Shown here: positions 21,388 to 33,394 of the stretch, piece after piece
How the letters are laid out: the number at the start of each line of letters is the position of its first letter
How positions within the stretch are numbered: the first letter of the stretch is position 1
Assembly (NCBI GenBank): GCA_015680905.1
Contig: CM027377.1
Span: 59,355,501 to 59,419,500, forward strand
Source: Coptis chinensis
Lineage: Eukaryota > Streptophyta > Magnoliopsida > Ranunculales > Ranunculaceae
Length of the DNA stretch: 64,000 nucleotides
Direction: 5' to 3'
Notes under the pieces: generated by a model
The model's input: only the letters and a program-made list of their open reading frames with translations
What the model was told of the DNA's origin: nothing
Databases searched by the model: none
Program-made: the position numbers and the translations under genes

Positions 21388-24300
21388 TGATAGGAAATTA
21401 GTCGGTCTAAATTAATTAGACTAATCTAACCCTAGTTAAACCGCAAGCGCACAGCTATCGTTGAAAATAGTTGCGACGGCAAATGGGTCGATCCCACAGG
21501 GACTGCTACTTAGAACAACTGAGTACTAACTGATTATTTATCCTAATGCGAACAATGGTGGTTTAGAGAAAGATTGAATTAACTACTCACTAAACTATTT
21601 AAACTATGAAAACTATAAACTAAATAATTGCTTTGGCTGCGACAGGTGGGTGGTTATCCGGCATACAGATTTGATTGTCGATAGTTCTGCCAAAACAAAG
21701 AGTGGTGAAGGCATTCACTGCTTCCTGATTTTGGTGACTTTGAGTTGGTGCATTGGACAAACTTCAAAGGCTATTTTGGTGGGCTTAGGATTTGGAACCT
21801 CTTGTCCAGGAAACACGCCTTTCTGAGTTTTCTCTTGGGCTAACTGCTGAAGGGATTGCTGAATGGATGTCAAGATTTGTGATTGTTGTTGCATAAAAGA
21901 CAAAAAAGTCTCGTTTGTCTTGTCAGCTGAAGGTTGCACAGGTGGTGCTGTTGGAATGAGGTCATAGTAGTGGTTGATGGTTTGTTGATGTGAAAAATTT
22001 AGATTGACGGGCACAAGGCTGCGGTTGAAATTAGAGGTAGAAGAGCTTGAAAACTGGACTTGTCCTTGCTGGAATTTTTGATTATATCCTTGTTGATATG
22101 AATTGAAGTTTGGATTTGGCCTAACGGGTTGAGTGGTGAAACTTGGGGGGCCTAGTTGTTGTTGGTTGTTACGCCAAGCAAAATTGGGATGTTGTTGCCA
22201 AGGTGCGTTAGGGACGTTGAAGGTACAAACTTCTTCAGGTAGTTGAGGATTGGAATCATAGAGTAATGGGCACGAGAGTTCAGCATGATCAAAGCTCCAA
22301 CAAAGGTAACATGGAGAAGTGTTGATGTTCATGACCTGCTTTGGCTTTTGATCATTCACTTGGACAAAAAGAGCATCTACCTTCTTGGTCAAGGACTCAA
22401 TCCGAGTTTTTAATTCTGAATCGGGTTTTACCTCAAACATAGATTTAGCTTTGGGAGAATTGTCGTGAGATGATTTGGAAGAATCATTGTTACTCCAATG
22501 GGTACCTCTCGAAGCTTTCAATGGGTACCTCTCAAATGGGTACCTCTCGAAGCTTGTTTTTCGAGAAAAGTGTATGCCTCAGTAGCTCTTTTGTTCATGA
22601 AACAACCGTCGTTCATGATATCAAGCGTTTACTTTTTATGATCAGAAAGACCGTTAAAGAATGAACGGATGAGGATAGGGGTGTCGAGTTGATGATGGGG
22701 ACATTCTAAAAGAATACCAGTAAATCGACTCCATGCTTCCGTAAAGGATTCATGAGGATGCTAGCGAAAGAATTGGATCTTCTAAAGCATTTCAGTAGTT
22801 TTCTTATGAGTGTAGAATTTGATCGTGAATGATTGCATGAGTTTAGACCATGTGTTGAGAGATTGAATCGTTTGACCTGCTAGCCAAATTGAAGCTTTAT
22901 CAGCCAAGGTGAAAGGAAACAACCTTAGCAAGACTTGTTCATTGGAAACGGTCGGATGATGGAATGTGGTAGCTACTTGCTGAATTTGACAAAAGTGATT
23001 GTATGGTTTCTCATGGTCTAAACCATGATAAACATGTAACAATCCAAAAACGTTAGGTGGGATTCGAATATCACTCGCAGTGTCCTAGAGTTTGATGTAG
23101 GAAGAAGGTCCTTCCAATAAAGCAGTATAGAAGTCTAGAAGGGGGTTCTCTACTAGAATATTTTCTTCGGCCATAACTATGGGAATTCTAGGACCTTGAA
23201 TCCACCTTAGACCATTGTTTGTATTCTTAGAATCAATTCCAAAGTTCCATAATTAATACGAGTAGCATGAGGGAAAGGTAACCCTAGTTTTCTCGATGAT
23301 GTGAACGTGGTAAATCTTAGTTAACATGTATCTTCTAGAAATTCATTACTAATGATCAAACTCAAAAGATTACTCGTCTTTTTACGACATGAGTAATATT
23401 CAACTTTGACATTAACAATTAAAACAAGCTTTATCTAATAACTACAACTATCAAACTATAATGGATGCATGACATACAATATGAAAGATATAGTTTTACT
23501 ATGAGATGTAAACTACAAAGATTTGTTTGAACATAAGCGTATTGGAAATCCTTGAAACTAATCGAAGAACATGAAACAGTAATCTAAGGCTTCTGATGTA
23601 CTCATAAAGTAGGAGTAAACAGTAATGAGAAACAGTAAATATGAAGGGAAGAAACAGTATGAAATACTCTTAAAAGCAGTAGATTAGGAGTAGTAGTCGT
23701 GTTCGTACCACTCTAGTTGTACGTCATTACTTGGATGCATGCAATGTTTTAATTCAAAAACTATTCTTAATATGAGAGTAAGAGATGCGAAAACAATAGA
23801 TAGAGATGTTCTAAATAGTAGATATAATCAATAAATAAAAGATTAGAGAGGGGTTAATCCACCATGCGATTCGAATAGCTATTGGTTAGCTATCGAATCG
23901 CCTATTTTGATCCCTAATGAATACCAAGTCCTCTCGGAACATGGATTCACTAGCATAAGAGTCTAGCACCCCCACAAATCTCTTTGGTGGGGTTTCTAGA
24001 CTCTAGCCCCTTGGTTATGAGTCTATCTCTAGAACTCACAACCAACAGGCTTGACATTCTTAAGCAAAACGATAGAAACTAATAACTACTCATCCTCACT
24101 TAGCTTCTTAAACCCCTCTAAGGGAGGTTTAGCCTCGTTTTATTGGATGTAAACTAATTTAATACTAAGAGAAAGACATAAAATAAAGAATAATAATTGA
24201 AATCAAAAGTAAAAGGCTTTGATTGATTGGGAATTATGGAGGCTACAAACTAATTTATTAAAACTAGAGAGAAAGAAGAAAGAGAGCTATATTACACTAA

Positions 24301-24886
24301 ACTAAACTAATAAGGGTTGTGTTAAAGTTTAGCCTTAACCCTCTTTATATAGGATAGGGTTAGGGTTACATTTTCGTGCATGGGCTAAGAAGGGGGACTT
24401 TGGGCCTCTACTGTGAGCCCAAAGTCCATTAGGTTAGAACTAAAGAGACCATAGTTGCTATAAATTACTTCTGTGCCCTTTCTGTCCACTTTTACAATTC
24501 TGATTGGGACAAGACTAGGTATATTGGAAAGATGGTTCCGAGCCGGTCATTCTGACATAAAGTAAGCCCAATTCTGAGGCCCGAGTGCAAAGATACGGTC
24601 TTTTGAAGTTCATTGACTTTTATGTTCCTTTTCTACCCGGATTGACTTTGACTGGGTTTGAAAAAGGCTTTTCTCCATGATTCTTGGGCTTTAAATGTAG
24701 AACTTCCTTGGAAATCATCTTGACTCGTTTTCCATGCTAAAATAGTATCTTTAGTCACCTAATCAGCTTCAAGTCTTGGAATGCACAAAAACACGTAAAC
24801 ATTACTAACTCTTATTTATTATAAACATAATTGGCCTAAATGTAATGCTATTAAGAGGTTTAAACTACACTTTTTGGTGCTTATCA
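21388..24886 (-). mobile_element. 3' LTR of inverted Athila element X2, interrupted
   Basis: On the minus strand it starts TGATAAGCACC at 24886, directly after a purine tract, and ends TTTCCTATCA at 21388. It therefore belongs to an element whose interior lies at higher coordinates. Several blocks match the X LTR: the TATATAAAG box (24343-24351), the CCTCCC-N-GGGG hairpin near 24111, the block around 23270-23450, and the final 240 bases. A family-E gag fragment (21629-23180) splits it, with loss of about 13 LTR bases at the break. The centre differs from the X LTR. Confidence 0.85.
21629..23180 (-). pseudogene. Family-E gag fragment inside the X2 LTR
   Basis: This minus-strand gag starts at an ATG at 23174 (MAEENILVENPL-DFY), equivalent to internal starts in the other copies. 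It contains RIPPNVFGLLHVYHGLDHEK, a FPFTLADKASIWLAG block, an FF-GLSDH block near 22640, a CX2CX4HX4C zinc knuckle (CYLCWSFDHAELSC) near 22300 and a Gln-rich tail ending KGVFPGQEVPNPKP near 21800. Frameshifts or stops occur near 22780, 22610 and 22525. A local triplication of atgggtacctctc lies at 22499-22554. The fragment has no LTRs or primer site of its own and lacks a protease, so it did not arrive as a complete element. Its 5' edge is within about ten bases of the start codon. Confidence 0.85.
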
Positions 24887-25607
24887 ACCACCCCCAAACA
24901 ACATTTTGCTTGTCCTCAAGCAAAGATGAGAAATTAAAACAGATAAGTGGCCAAAAATATGATCCTAACTAATCTCGTTTCGAAGAATGAGATTGCATTG
25001 ACCATATGCAATAAGGCCTTAAACCACTATAAATTCCCTAGTGGATGAGTTATAGCCTCAGAAGAGTTTTCCAGAGAAGATACTCACAAACTTCATATAT
25101 ACTACAACGACTAAGAAATAAAAGTAATTGTCCCCTAATTTATCTCAGAAATCTATACATCTCACTAGCATTTAAATAAGGATCATCAATCTAACTCCTA
25201 AATTAATACATGCATAATAATCAAATCATTTTAAGATAAACAACTATACAATGAACTATGATGTGAAATGCAATGGCAGGTCCGTTTTTGAAACTTTTGG
25301 AATAGCGTCCCTAAGTAGGTCCTTACTAGGAATGTGTCAAGACACAAACACTCTGATTTTTCCACTTAAGTTTCGCTCACTACAGTGTGTAGTGGGCACA
25401 CATTTCCTCACAATCTCAATGGCAATCCAAGGAAGCCGAGGTCGATCAAACACATCATCCACTTATTATCACACCAAATTAATCCTAATTGAGCTGGAGG
25501 TCTTTATTAGGTGATACGGGGCTGAGGTGATGGTTTAAGAAGAAACAAAATGGATATTCAAATAAACAAGTAAGAGATAATAGGGTCTTCAATTACATGT
25601 AACTAGA
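24887..25607 (-). other. Purine tract and 3' UTR of X2
   Basis: The minus strand reads GTTTGGGGGTGG just before the LTR (about 24888-24900), a classic polypurine tract for plus-strand priming, preceded by TTGAGGACAAGCAAAATGTTG. The 24960-25430 part is homologous to X3 (38460-38930), including a segment with tgtcaagacacaaa (25335, 38847). Non-coding. At 25597-25607 it is interrupted by LINE A, and it resumes at 31325. Confidence 0.75.
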
Positions 25608-25959
25608 TTTCTATCATATGGTATGAAGATTTCTATCATATGGTTTGTTATCATATGGGGACCAAGTGTTGGGCGAATGAAGGTGAGATAAATTAAGTTA
25701 CTATTATGATCCAGTGCTCAAATTTTTTGCCGCTTTTAGTTAAAACAAGACAGGTGAAAACCTCTTATCTCCTCTTCTCTCTGTTTCCTTCCTTTTTGGG
25801 TAAATTCTTTCACTGACTAACAGTGTAAGTTCTGGAAAGCATAAGGACTTCTTCCTTTCTTGTCAAATCCTCCACTGAGAACAATGTTGAGTTCGGAAAA
25901 AGAGCTACTTTCTCTTTCTTCATTCTTATGTCCTGTTCCTTCTTGGGTAAAATCCTCCA

Positions 25960-27620
25960 CTGCCAACAGTGTTGAGTTCCAACAAGAAACAACAAAGAAT
26001 GGACCTTTATGAATTCGAGTGTCCGTTCAATGGTAGCAAAATTTGTCAAGCTCCTTCACAAACTACTAAGGGTCTTGACATTGGAAAGGAACAAAATCCA
26101 ACAACCCAGGCAGAGACACAAAGCAACAGCAAGAAAATTTCTTATGTTGAGGTAGCACAACAATCCACATCGCAATAGGTGGAAATTTTAGAGCTTCCAG
26201 CCCCAGAGAAGATGGGGGACTATCCAACTATTACAATACCATAAAAAAACATATGAGAAAGGATTGCTCTGCTGCAAATTCTGTTTGGTGGGTCGAATTG
26301 ATCTTCAGAAAATTCTAATTGAAAAAATGCGTGAGCTTGCAAAGAAAATGTGGCAGCCTTCTGGGCAGTGGCTGATTACTCCCATAGGCAAATGATACCT
26401 CTTTCTGCGCTTTTCCAATGATGAGGATCTTAATAGGATTTGGGCAAAAGGAGCTTGGGACTTTGATAAAAGTCCTATGAGAATAAGTCAGTGGACACCG
26501 AACTTTTGTCCAGATATCCAGAGGCAATCTCATGCTTTAGTTTGGTTTCGTTTTCCAGGTCTTGGACAAGAATTCTGGGAACCAGAAACCCTTATGTCCA
26601 TAGCACGAGGGATAGGGTATCCAATGCAGATTGATGACAAAACGCTTAACTGGGAATATGGTTACTATGCAAAAATTCTGGTGGATGTGGATTTATCAGA
26701 ACCCATACCTGATTAGATATATGTCAAAACCAAGACGGTGAAGTTTTGGCAAACTGTGGAGATAGGGAAGCTACCAAAGATGTGTACACACTGCAAAATT
26801 GTCGAGCATCTGGTTACAGAATGTCAGAAACTTAAAAGTGATATGCACACTACTCGGGGGAAAAGAAAATAAAGATAAGGAGGTCATGGTAGACCTTACA
26901 CCTGATGCAGACCCTCTAAGAGCGAAACCAAGAAGGAAAAGAGGTCGGAAACAGACCCAAGCTGAAACTAGCAAGTAGGGGGAGACAATATGGAGGCCAA
27001 AACCCTCTGAGCCTTTGGTGGAAGCTCAAACTCAGAATAGATTTGCGAGTCTAGAGGTTGAGGAGATTCTTAACATAGAGGAGCAGGAGCACAGTTCAGA
27101 GAAAGCTCTAGAATCAAATGGAGGAACACACAAAGAAGGGGAAACTACTCAGGTAGTAGACAAGGAACATGGTGTTCATTCTCCGGTCCACAAGAGAAGT
27201 GTTGAATCAGTGAGGGAAGAGACTACCTTTCCCTTGGAGAAAAGCACCAAGATTATTAGTGAGGCAGCAGCACACAACCTTAATATCACTGGCAGAAATA
27301 CAACATGTCGAGTGAATGAAGCTTCTACAGAGAAAAGCTTGGTTGAGATTGAAGAAGTGCCAATTGATACAATGTTAGCCATTAGTAGTAGCTCAAGCAT
27401 TTTGGCTCCGGAAGTCTCTCCTGGGAAAAAACTTGCCAACTCCAAAGCTGAAAAAAATCTGAAATATATTAGGGCCCTGACCACTCATGAGGAAGAGAAA
27501 CCCCTGGATCCAGAACTCTCAGCACATTCCAGATGGGCAGATGTGACAGAGGAAGAGGAGCTAGAGGAACATGGTCAAAATGTAAAAAGTTCAATGTCAG
27601 CTACTCGGGAAGGACAATGA
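25960..27620 (+). pseudogene. ORF1 of LINE A (DUF4283-like, zinc knuckle)
   Basis: This is the RNA-binding chaperone-like ORF1 of plant L1 elements. The DUF4283-like segment is readable at 26380-26720 (FSNDEDLNRIWAKGAWDFDK, HALVWFRFPGLGQEFWEP, LMSIARGIGYPMQID-KT). It continues to a CX2CX4HX4C zinc knuckle (CTHCKIVEHLVTEC) near 26782-26823. The C-terminal region, 27015-27620, is open, acidic and low in complexity, with no recognised domain. Stops at about 26178, 26714 and 26870 and frame changes break it. The start is uncertain; MDLYEFE at 25999 and further ATGs compete. Confidence 0.75.
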
Positions 27621-27767
27621 CATAATACCAATAGTGGATTAATACCACAGTGGCAGCTCCAGCAACTGATTCTCCCATCTACCAGGTCTAAATCAAGGTC
27701 AATGCATGGAAAGAGGGTGAACTAAAGGTGTTAAACTTTTTTATCCAATAAAACTCCAATATTCGCA

Positions 27768-30700
27768 ATGAGGTGCATCTTTTGGAATATTAGAGGTATC
27801 GGAAATGACAAATTGCATAATCGATTATCAAAGTTAATCAATAAATGGGATCCTTTCATTTTGGGTATAGCTGAACCGAAGATCAATCCTCAGGATATGT
27901 CTATGTCTTTTCTCCAATCACAAGGACTGAGTACTAAATTTCTTCATAACTCAGGACAAAGTCAGGTTCCTAATCTATGGCTGTTTTGGAAGTCATCTAT
28001 CAATCCTCCTAACCTCCTGCATTGTTCACAGCAACATCTCATAGTGGAAGTAGAGGGTGCTCTTATTACAATAATCCATGCCCATTGTATCTATATACAA
28101 AGGAGGCAGCTATGGACGAAATTACAACACATCAGTACTGCTAATATACCATGGCTCTTATTAGGGGACTTCAATGCTTATTTGAGTTACTCTGAAAAGT
28201 AAGGGGGTAACAGCGGCCATGAATGACTTTCGAGAATGTATTAGTAATTCCCATCTGATGGAAGTCCCTTGCAATGGATTTCACCACACATGGTGGAATA
28301 AATAGGTGGGGAGATTTAAAATTGTGGGAAAGCTGGATAGAATATTTTGTAATGTTCTATGGAGTTCCAAATACCCAGGATGGAACTACAAGGTTTGCAA
28401 CAGAGTATGCTTAGATCATTCTCCTTTAGTGGGGAGCAGCATAGATATTCCGAGACCCAAGAATATACCATTCAAATTCTTTAATATGTGGTGCTCTCAT
28501 CCTTCCTTTAGAGACTTGGTCCAACAGAGTTGGGAAGCTCCTATCTTAGGCCACTCGATTTTTGTTTTGACCCAAAAGTTGAAGAGATTGAAAGGGACTC
28601 TGAAGAGATGGAACAGAGAAGTCTATGGCAACATCAAAGATAAGGTGGAAGAGGAATCACGGATTCTAGAACAGATGCAAGCACAATTTGATCAAGGAAA
28701 CATGTCCGAGGGTTTCACTATGCATATGCTAGATTAAGAAAATAAAGTGGAGGGGTTGCTGGAGCAAGAACAACATTTTTGGAGGTAGAAATCGAGAGAA
28801 AAATGGGATAACGATTATGATCGAAGTACCAAATTCTTTCATGCCCAAGCCAATCTCAATAGAAGTAAATTAATGATCAGTGAAATGAAAAATAATGAAG
28901 GGATTACTATGGACTCTCAAAAAGAGATTGGAGAATTCTTGGTCAAGCATTATTCGGAGAAATTCAAAAAAGTTAAGCATGACATCGACTAGGACCTCAT
29001 TCACATAATGCCTCAACTCATCTCTGAAGCAGACAATGTCTCTCTTTCAGAGATACCAACAGCTCAAGAAATCAAAGAAGCAGTCTTTCATCTTAATGCA
29101 GATAGTTCTCCAGAGCCAGACGACTTCACTGGGTTCTTCTTCCATCACTGTTGGGACATAGTGGAACATGATCTAGTAAGGGCGATAAGCTATTTTTTCA
29201 TGAGGTCTAGATTGCCCTTTGGTTTTAATTCTAACTTCATAGTTTTAATACCAAAGGAAAAAAATGCAAATCAGGTGAATAAATATATACCTATATGCCT
29301 TTCTAATTTTGTTTACAAGGTGATCACTAAGCTTCTTGCTACAATATTAAGTCCACTGGCAGAACGGATTATCAGTAAGGAGCAATATAGATTCATTCTG
29401 AACAGGAACTCATAGCAGGCCATTGGGTTAGCCTCGGAACTAATCAATGAATTTCAAACTCCTAGACACGGAGGTAGCATTGCCATAAAGATTGATATCT
29501 CTCAAGCCTTTGACACAATGGAATGGGAATTCTTATGGGCAGTACTCCACCAATTGGGATTCTGTGAGACATGGATACAATGGCTTAAAGGTGCATTTGC
29601 AACCAATTCTTTATCTATCATGCTCAATGGAGGCCCCCAAGGTCATTTTACAGCACAAAGAGGTCTTAAGCAGGGTGACCATCTCTCTCCCATGTTATTT
29701 GCTCTGGCCGAGGATTGTTTAAGCAGGAATATTAGCCAACTGGTTCATGAGAAGAAGCTACTACTAATAGTGGTGAATGCGAAATATTATAGCCATTCAC
29801 ATCTTATGTTTGCGGATGATATTGTAGCCCCTGAAATGCATCAAACAACTGCTTAAGACTCTGAACAGGTATCAAGACTCCTCTGGGCAGCTCATCAACA
29901 AGGACAAATGCAAGCTCTTTCTCAGTCCTATGAATAATAGAAGAAATACTCTTATTCAAGAGACTTTGAACATCAAGGAAGGTACCCTACCAGAAAAATA
30001 CCTTGGGGTACCTCTCATAAGGGGGAAAGTAACTAAGGCAGCTCTAACTCCTTTGGTGGATAAAATCAAAAAGAGAGCCTCAGGGTGGGCTGGGAAACTG
30101 CTATCATTCCAAGGAAGAGTGGTGCTGGCAAGACAGGTTCTCAATAGTATCCATGTTCACAACATGGCCATTTACAAATGACCAATCTCAATGATAAAGG
30201 AATGTCAAACTATTATCCGGGACTTTATATGGAGTGGCAATCCAACGGAAAGGAAGGCAATCACGGTCTCTTGGGAGAAATCATGCAAACCAATTGAATA
30301 AGGAGGATTAGGGATCAGGCGACTCAAAGATATTAACCTCTTTATGCTTATGAAACAAGCCTGGTACTTGCTCACAGAGGAAGGGGATTGGCCAATGTTC
30401 ATGAGAGGTAAATATATAAATAGAGCTAGAGGATGGTCCAACTACAAAACCTCAACAGTCTGGAAAGGAATCAAATGGGCCTTTACCGAAATGTCTCCTC
30501 TACATGGATGGGTGGTTGGTAATGGAGAATCTATTAATCTTTGGAGGGAGAATTGGTTAATGCAGAAGCCAATTTGTGAGTATTTCCAAGAGGAAAGAAA
30601 GGAAATCATGAAATTTCAATCCCGACTCTGTGAGTATATTCAGGATGATAGATAGCAGTTCTCTACTCCCCAAAATCTTTGAATATTATTGGCTCTTACC

Positions 30701-31010
30701 TCCTTCGAGAATGCTTAAGATTAACACTGATGGATGCTTGAGGGGAAATTCAGGGAGGTCGGGATGGGGTTTGGTCCTCAGAAACTATAAGGGGGATTTT
30801 CTGGGTGCAGCAACAGGTAGAATGGGCATAACAACTAACTATTTGGCTGAAACCATGGCAATTGTGCAAGCAATTAAAAAAGCCTTGAAAATGGGTTAGA
30901 GATATATATGGGTGGAATGTGATTCCTACTCGGTGGTTAAAGTTTTCTAGAATAATACGGTGCATTGGAGATTCAAGCATTTGTGGTAAAGGATGAAGGA
31001 TGCAGCTGCA
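27768..31010 (+). pseudogene. ORF2 of LINE A: endonuclease, RT, RNase H
   Basis: The APE-type endonuclease begins at ATG 27768 (MRCIFWNIRGIG), with IAEPK near 27860, LLGDFNAYL near 28155 and LDHSPL near 28410. The RT covers 28990-30180: PEPDDFTGFFFHHCW, YIPICLSNFVYKVITKLLA, AIKIDISQAFDTMEW, GLKQGDHLSPMLFALAEDC and the catalytic FADD near 29810. The C-terminal LGVPLIRGK and WAGKLLSFQGRVVLARQVL blocks follow. RNase H is at 30710-31000 (LKINTDGCLRGNSG, YLAETMAI, WVECDS). The zinc-binding zf-RVT block between them seems missing: the frame runs from RLCEYIQDDR to RNase H. At least six stops or frame changes make it dead (near 28201, 28305, 28738, 28993, 29415, 29855, 30181). Confidence 0.88.
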
Positions 31011-31324
31011 TGGATCAATGTCACTCCAATATGGAGATAGACTAACTTAGGAGTGGATAGCTGTGCGTGACATAGAGCTGCTCTTCTTCAAGGAGAAAGT
31101 ATGTGGTGGAACTCCAGACCTCCTTTCATGACGAATTTAGAGAACCACTATACTACCTATTTCAGATTTGTTAACTGCTAGAGTCTCTTGTACTAGGAAT
31201 GATACACATTGTTGTTGTTATCTTTCCTTAGCTACTCTTTTACAACTATATTTCTTTTCATGTAACTCTTATTCTTTTATTCTTAATCAATTACCTTTTA
31301 GCAAAAAAAAAAAATGTAACTAGA

Positions 31325-32335
31325 GAAAACCTTGTTTTTACTTTTACACTTAGTTTCCATCCTTAGCCCTTTTGTTTTGGCTTTTGACTCCTTTGATTTT
31401 GTTTTTTAGAGTTCTAACTTTTTATTTTAGGGTTAGTTAGACTTAGCCCCAATTACAAGATCCAGACTCTTAGATTATTTTTTTTTTTCAGGATGAAGAA
31501 ATCATTTATTGGATCTTACAAATGGGGTGGTATCACTAATATTTTTGAAAATAGGGGTGGGGGTGGGGGTGGGGGTAAGTCTATCTAACCCTTTATTTTA
31601 TTTTACTTTACTTTACTTTTATTTGGATGGAAACTTCTTTTCTTTTTCTTTTCTAAAGCAACTAACTAAATTTAGTTTTCACATGTTTTTCTCTTCTCTT
31701 TTCTTCACTCATTCTATTTCTTAGACTTATCGGATAGGATAGGTAGGTAGGTTTTTTTTTTTTTTTTTTTTTAATTTTATTGGGTAAAGGATTTGTGGTT
31801 TGTGAAAATGCTAATGAAAAAGGCTCAGTGGGGAGACTAGCGGATAATTACTTTTAGGTACGAATTTTTAGTTATATCGATCCAAAGAGGGCCTAAATTC
31901 TCGCTTAGGGTATGGTATGGAGATCAAGCAAGTGGATGTGTGATTTCTCTACTCAGATTTTGCTTCTCTCTTGTGTCATCACTCAGATATTTTACTTTTA
32001 TGAGGCTTTTAGGCTAGATTCTCACAGGATTTGTATTAAGTACTCTAACCTAGGTCTCAGAAAATTACTGCTAAGTACAATCATAGATGCTCATGCAAGA
32101 TGTTCATGAAAAGATGCAATGACTATTACCTACATATTAATCTAAGCTTCAAAAATTAAATCCTAATTCAAGTACTACATGAGATTTCTAGACAAATATC
32201 ATTATGGAGAAGGGAACAATACCATTATCATTAAGTGCATAGTATAAAATATTTTTATAATTTTTAACATTTTTATAAGGAAAAGTGCATAATATACAAC
32301 CTAATATGTGCTTAAATATTTACAACATGTTTCTA
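31325..32335. other. Non-coding sequence between LINE A and family-E copy 3
   Basis: This continues X2 past the LINE and then passes into sequence of unknown origin. No protein can be supported. It holds a G-quadruplex-like run (31554-31575), a 22-base poly(T) at about 31752-31773, and AT-rich sequence beyond. Part of it may be the 3' LTR of family-E copy 3, because a purine tract abuts it at 32336. Confidence 0.4.
31554..31575 (+). repeat. G-quadruplex-like run
   Basis: GGGG-T-GGGGG-T-GGGGG-T-GGGGG, four G-tracts with single-base loops, a pattern that folds stably in vitro in known examples. It lies in non-coding retrotransposon-derived DNA. Confidence 0.6.
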
Positions 32336-33394
32336 TACCACCTCCCCAAACATAATCATGCTTTGTCCCCAAAGTATGCAATGAAAATAAAGGATAGAGA
32401 GTACCATAGAAACGTGCTTGTAAATGGGAGCACCTGAAAAAGAAGGTTAATCTATACTAATATAAAGAAATAAAAGCATACGCAACTCCTATATGAGTTC
32501 CATGAAATAATAAATAACGCTTGGGACATAAGCGGACTCTAACATAAATAAAATAATATCATATGTTCACAAATCAAGCATGCGCATATCGTGGCTCCTA
32601 TAAAATTAGCTTCTGAAATTCTATGAAATAGTGAAAATTTATGAAATTAAGGTACCTAATTACATTATGCATCCTAATTAAATAAACAAGGCCTATGGGG
32701 TCTATATTTCGATATTTATACATGCAATTTTTAATACGTGGACGTATAATGTACTAAAATTAAATATACCATCCCCAAACAATTTGGGAGAAGGGGGTTC
32801 ATGAAATAATTTAATAGCACAATTTAAATTACTTAACTAAGTAACATAAACTCTACTGGAGTAAACATGACAGACATAAAGGTGGCAAAAAGTTTTGAAA
32901 TGAAAGACCAAAATACGCCACCCCCAAACAAAATTTGAAAACTCTTTTTAAGTTAGAAAATTTTTGTTTGGCTTATACTCCAGAAAGGTGGTATTTTACA
33001 AAAACATGGGTCTTTTAAAGTCAGATTCCCTAGACTAACTAATATATGTTTATGTTTTTAATTTTTTAAATTTTTATAGGTTTTATTTTTGAAAAACAAA
33101 ATTACTATGAAATAAAATGAGTCGTTTATAGTCAGGTACTCGAGACTTTATCTAAAATAGGTATTAACATGCAGTTTACCATATATCAACAACCTACATA
33201 GTTGTGGATCTTTCCATAAGTAATTATCACATAAAGCACCCCCCAAATAGAATTAAGCACCAAGACTTCATACAACATGGCTTAGTAGAATGAGAGTGAA
33301 GCCTAATGGACCTAGAACCTAATCAAACGTGTACTCTCTTCTTTTTCCTCCAATGAAAGGGTGTCTTAGTGAATGATCGTGAAAAAATAGATGG
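32336..33394 (-). other. 3' UTR and purine tract of family-E copy 3
   Basis: On the minus strand, 1.06 kb follow the stop of the gag-protease frame and end in GTTTGGGGAGGTGG (32336-32350), like the X2 tract, preceded by TTTGGGGACAAAGCATGATT. Three more tracts of the same kind occur at about 32768-32778, 32917-32927 and 33238-33247. No RT, RNase H or integrase frame is present here. Confidence 0.5.

Larger units (their letters stand above)
25608..31313 (+). mobile_element. LINE A (L1-type, 5.7 kb) with target duplication
   Basis: This non-LTR retrotransposon is bounded by an exact 11-bp target duplication, ATGTAACTAGA, at 25597-25607 and 31314-31324, and ends in a 12-base poly(A). It holds ORF1 and ORF2 remnants in the standard L1 order. 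It lies in the 3' UTR of X2, so it is younger than that element. The length and the presence of both ORFs suggest a near full-length insertion that then accumulated stops and frameshifts. Confidence 0.93.
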
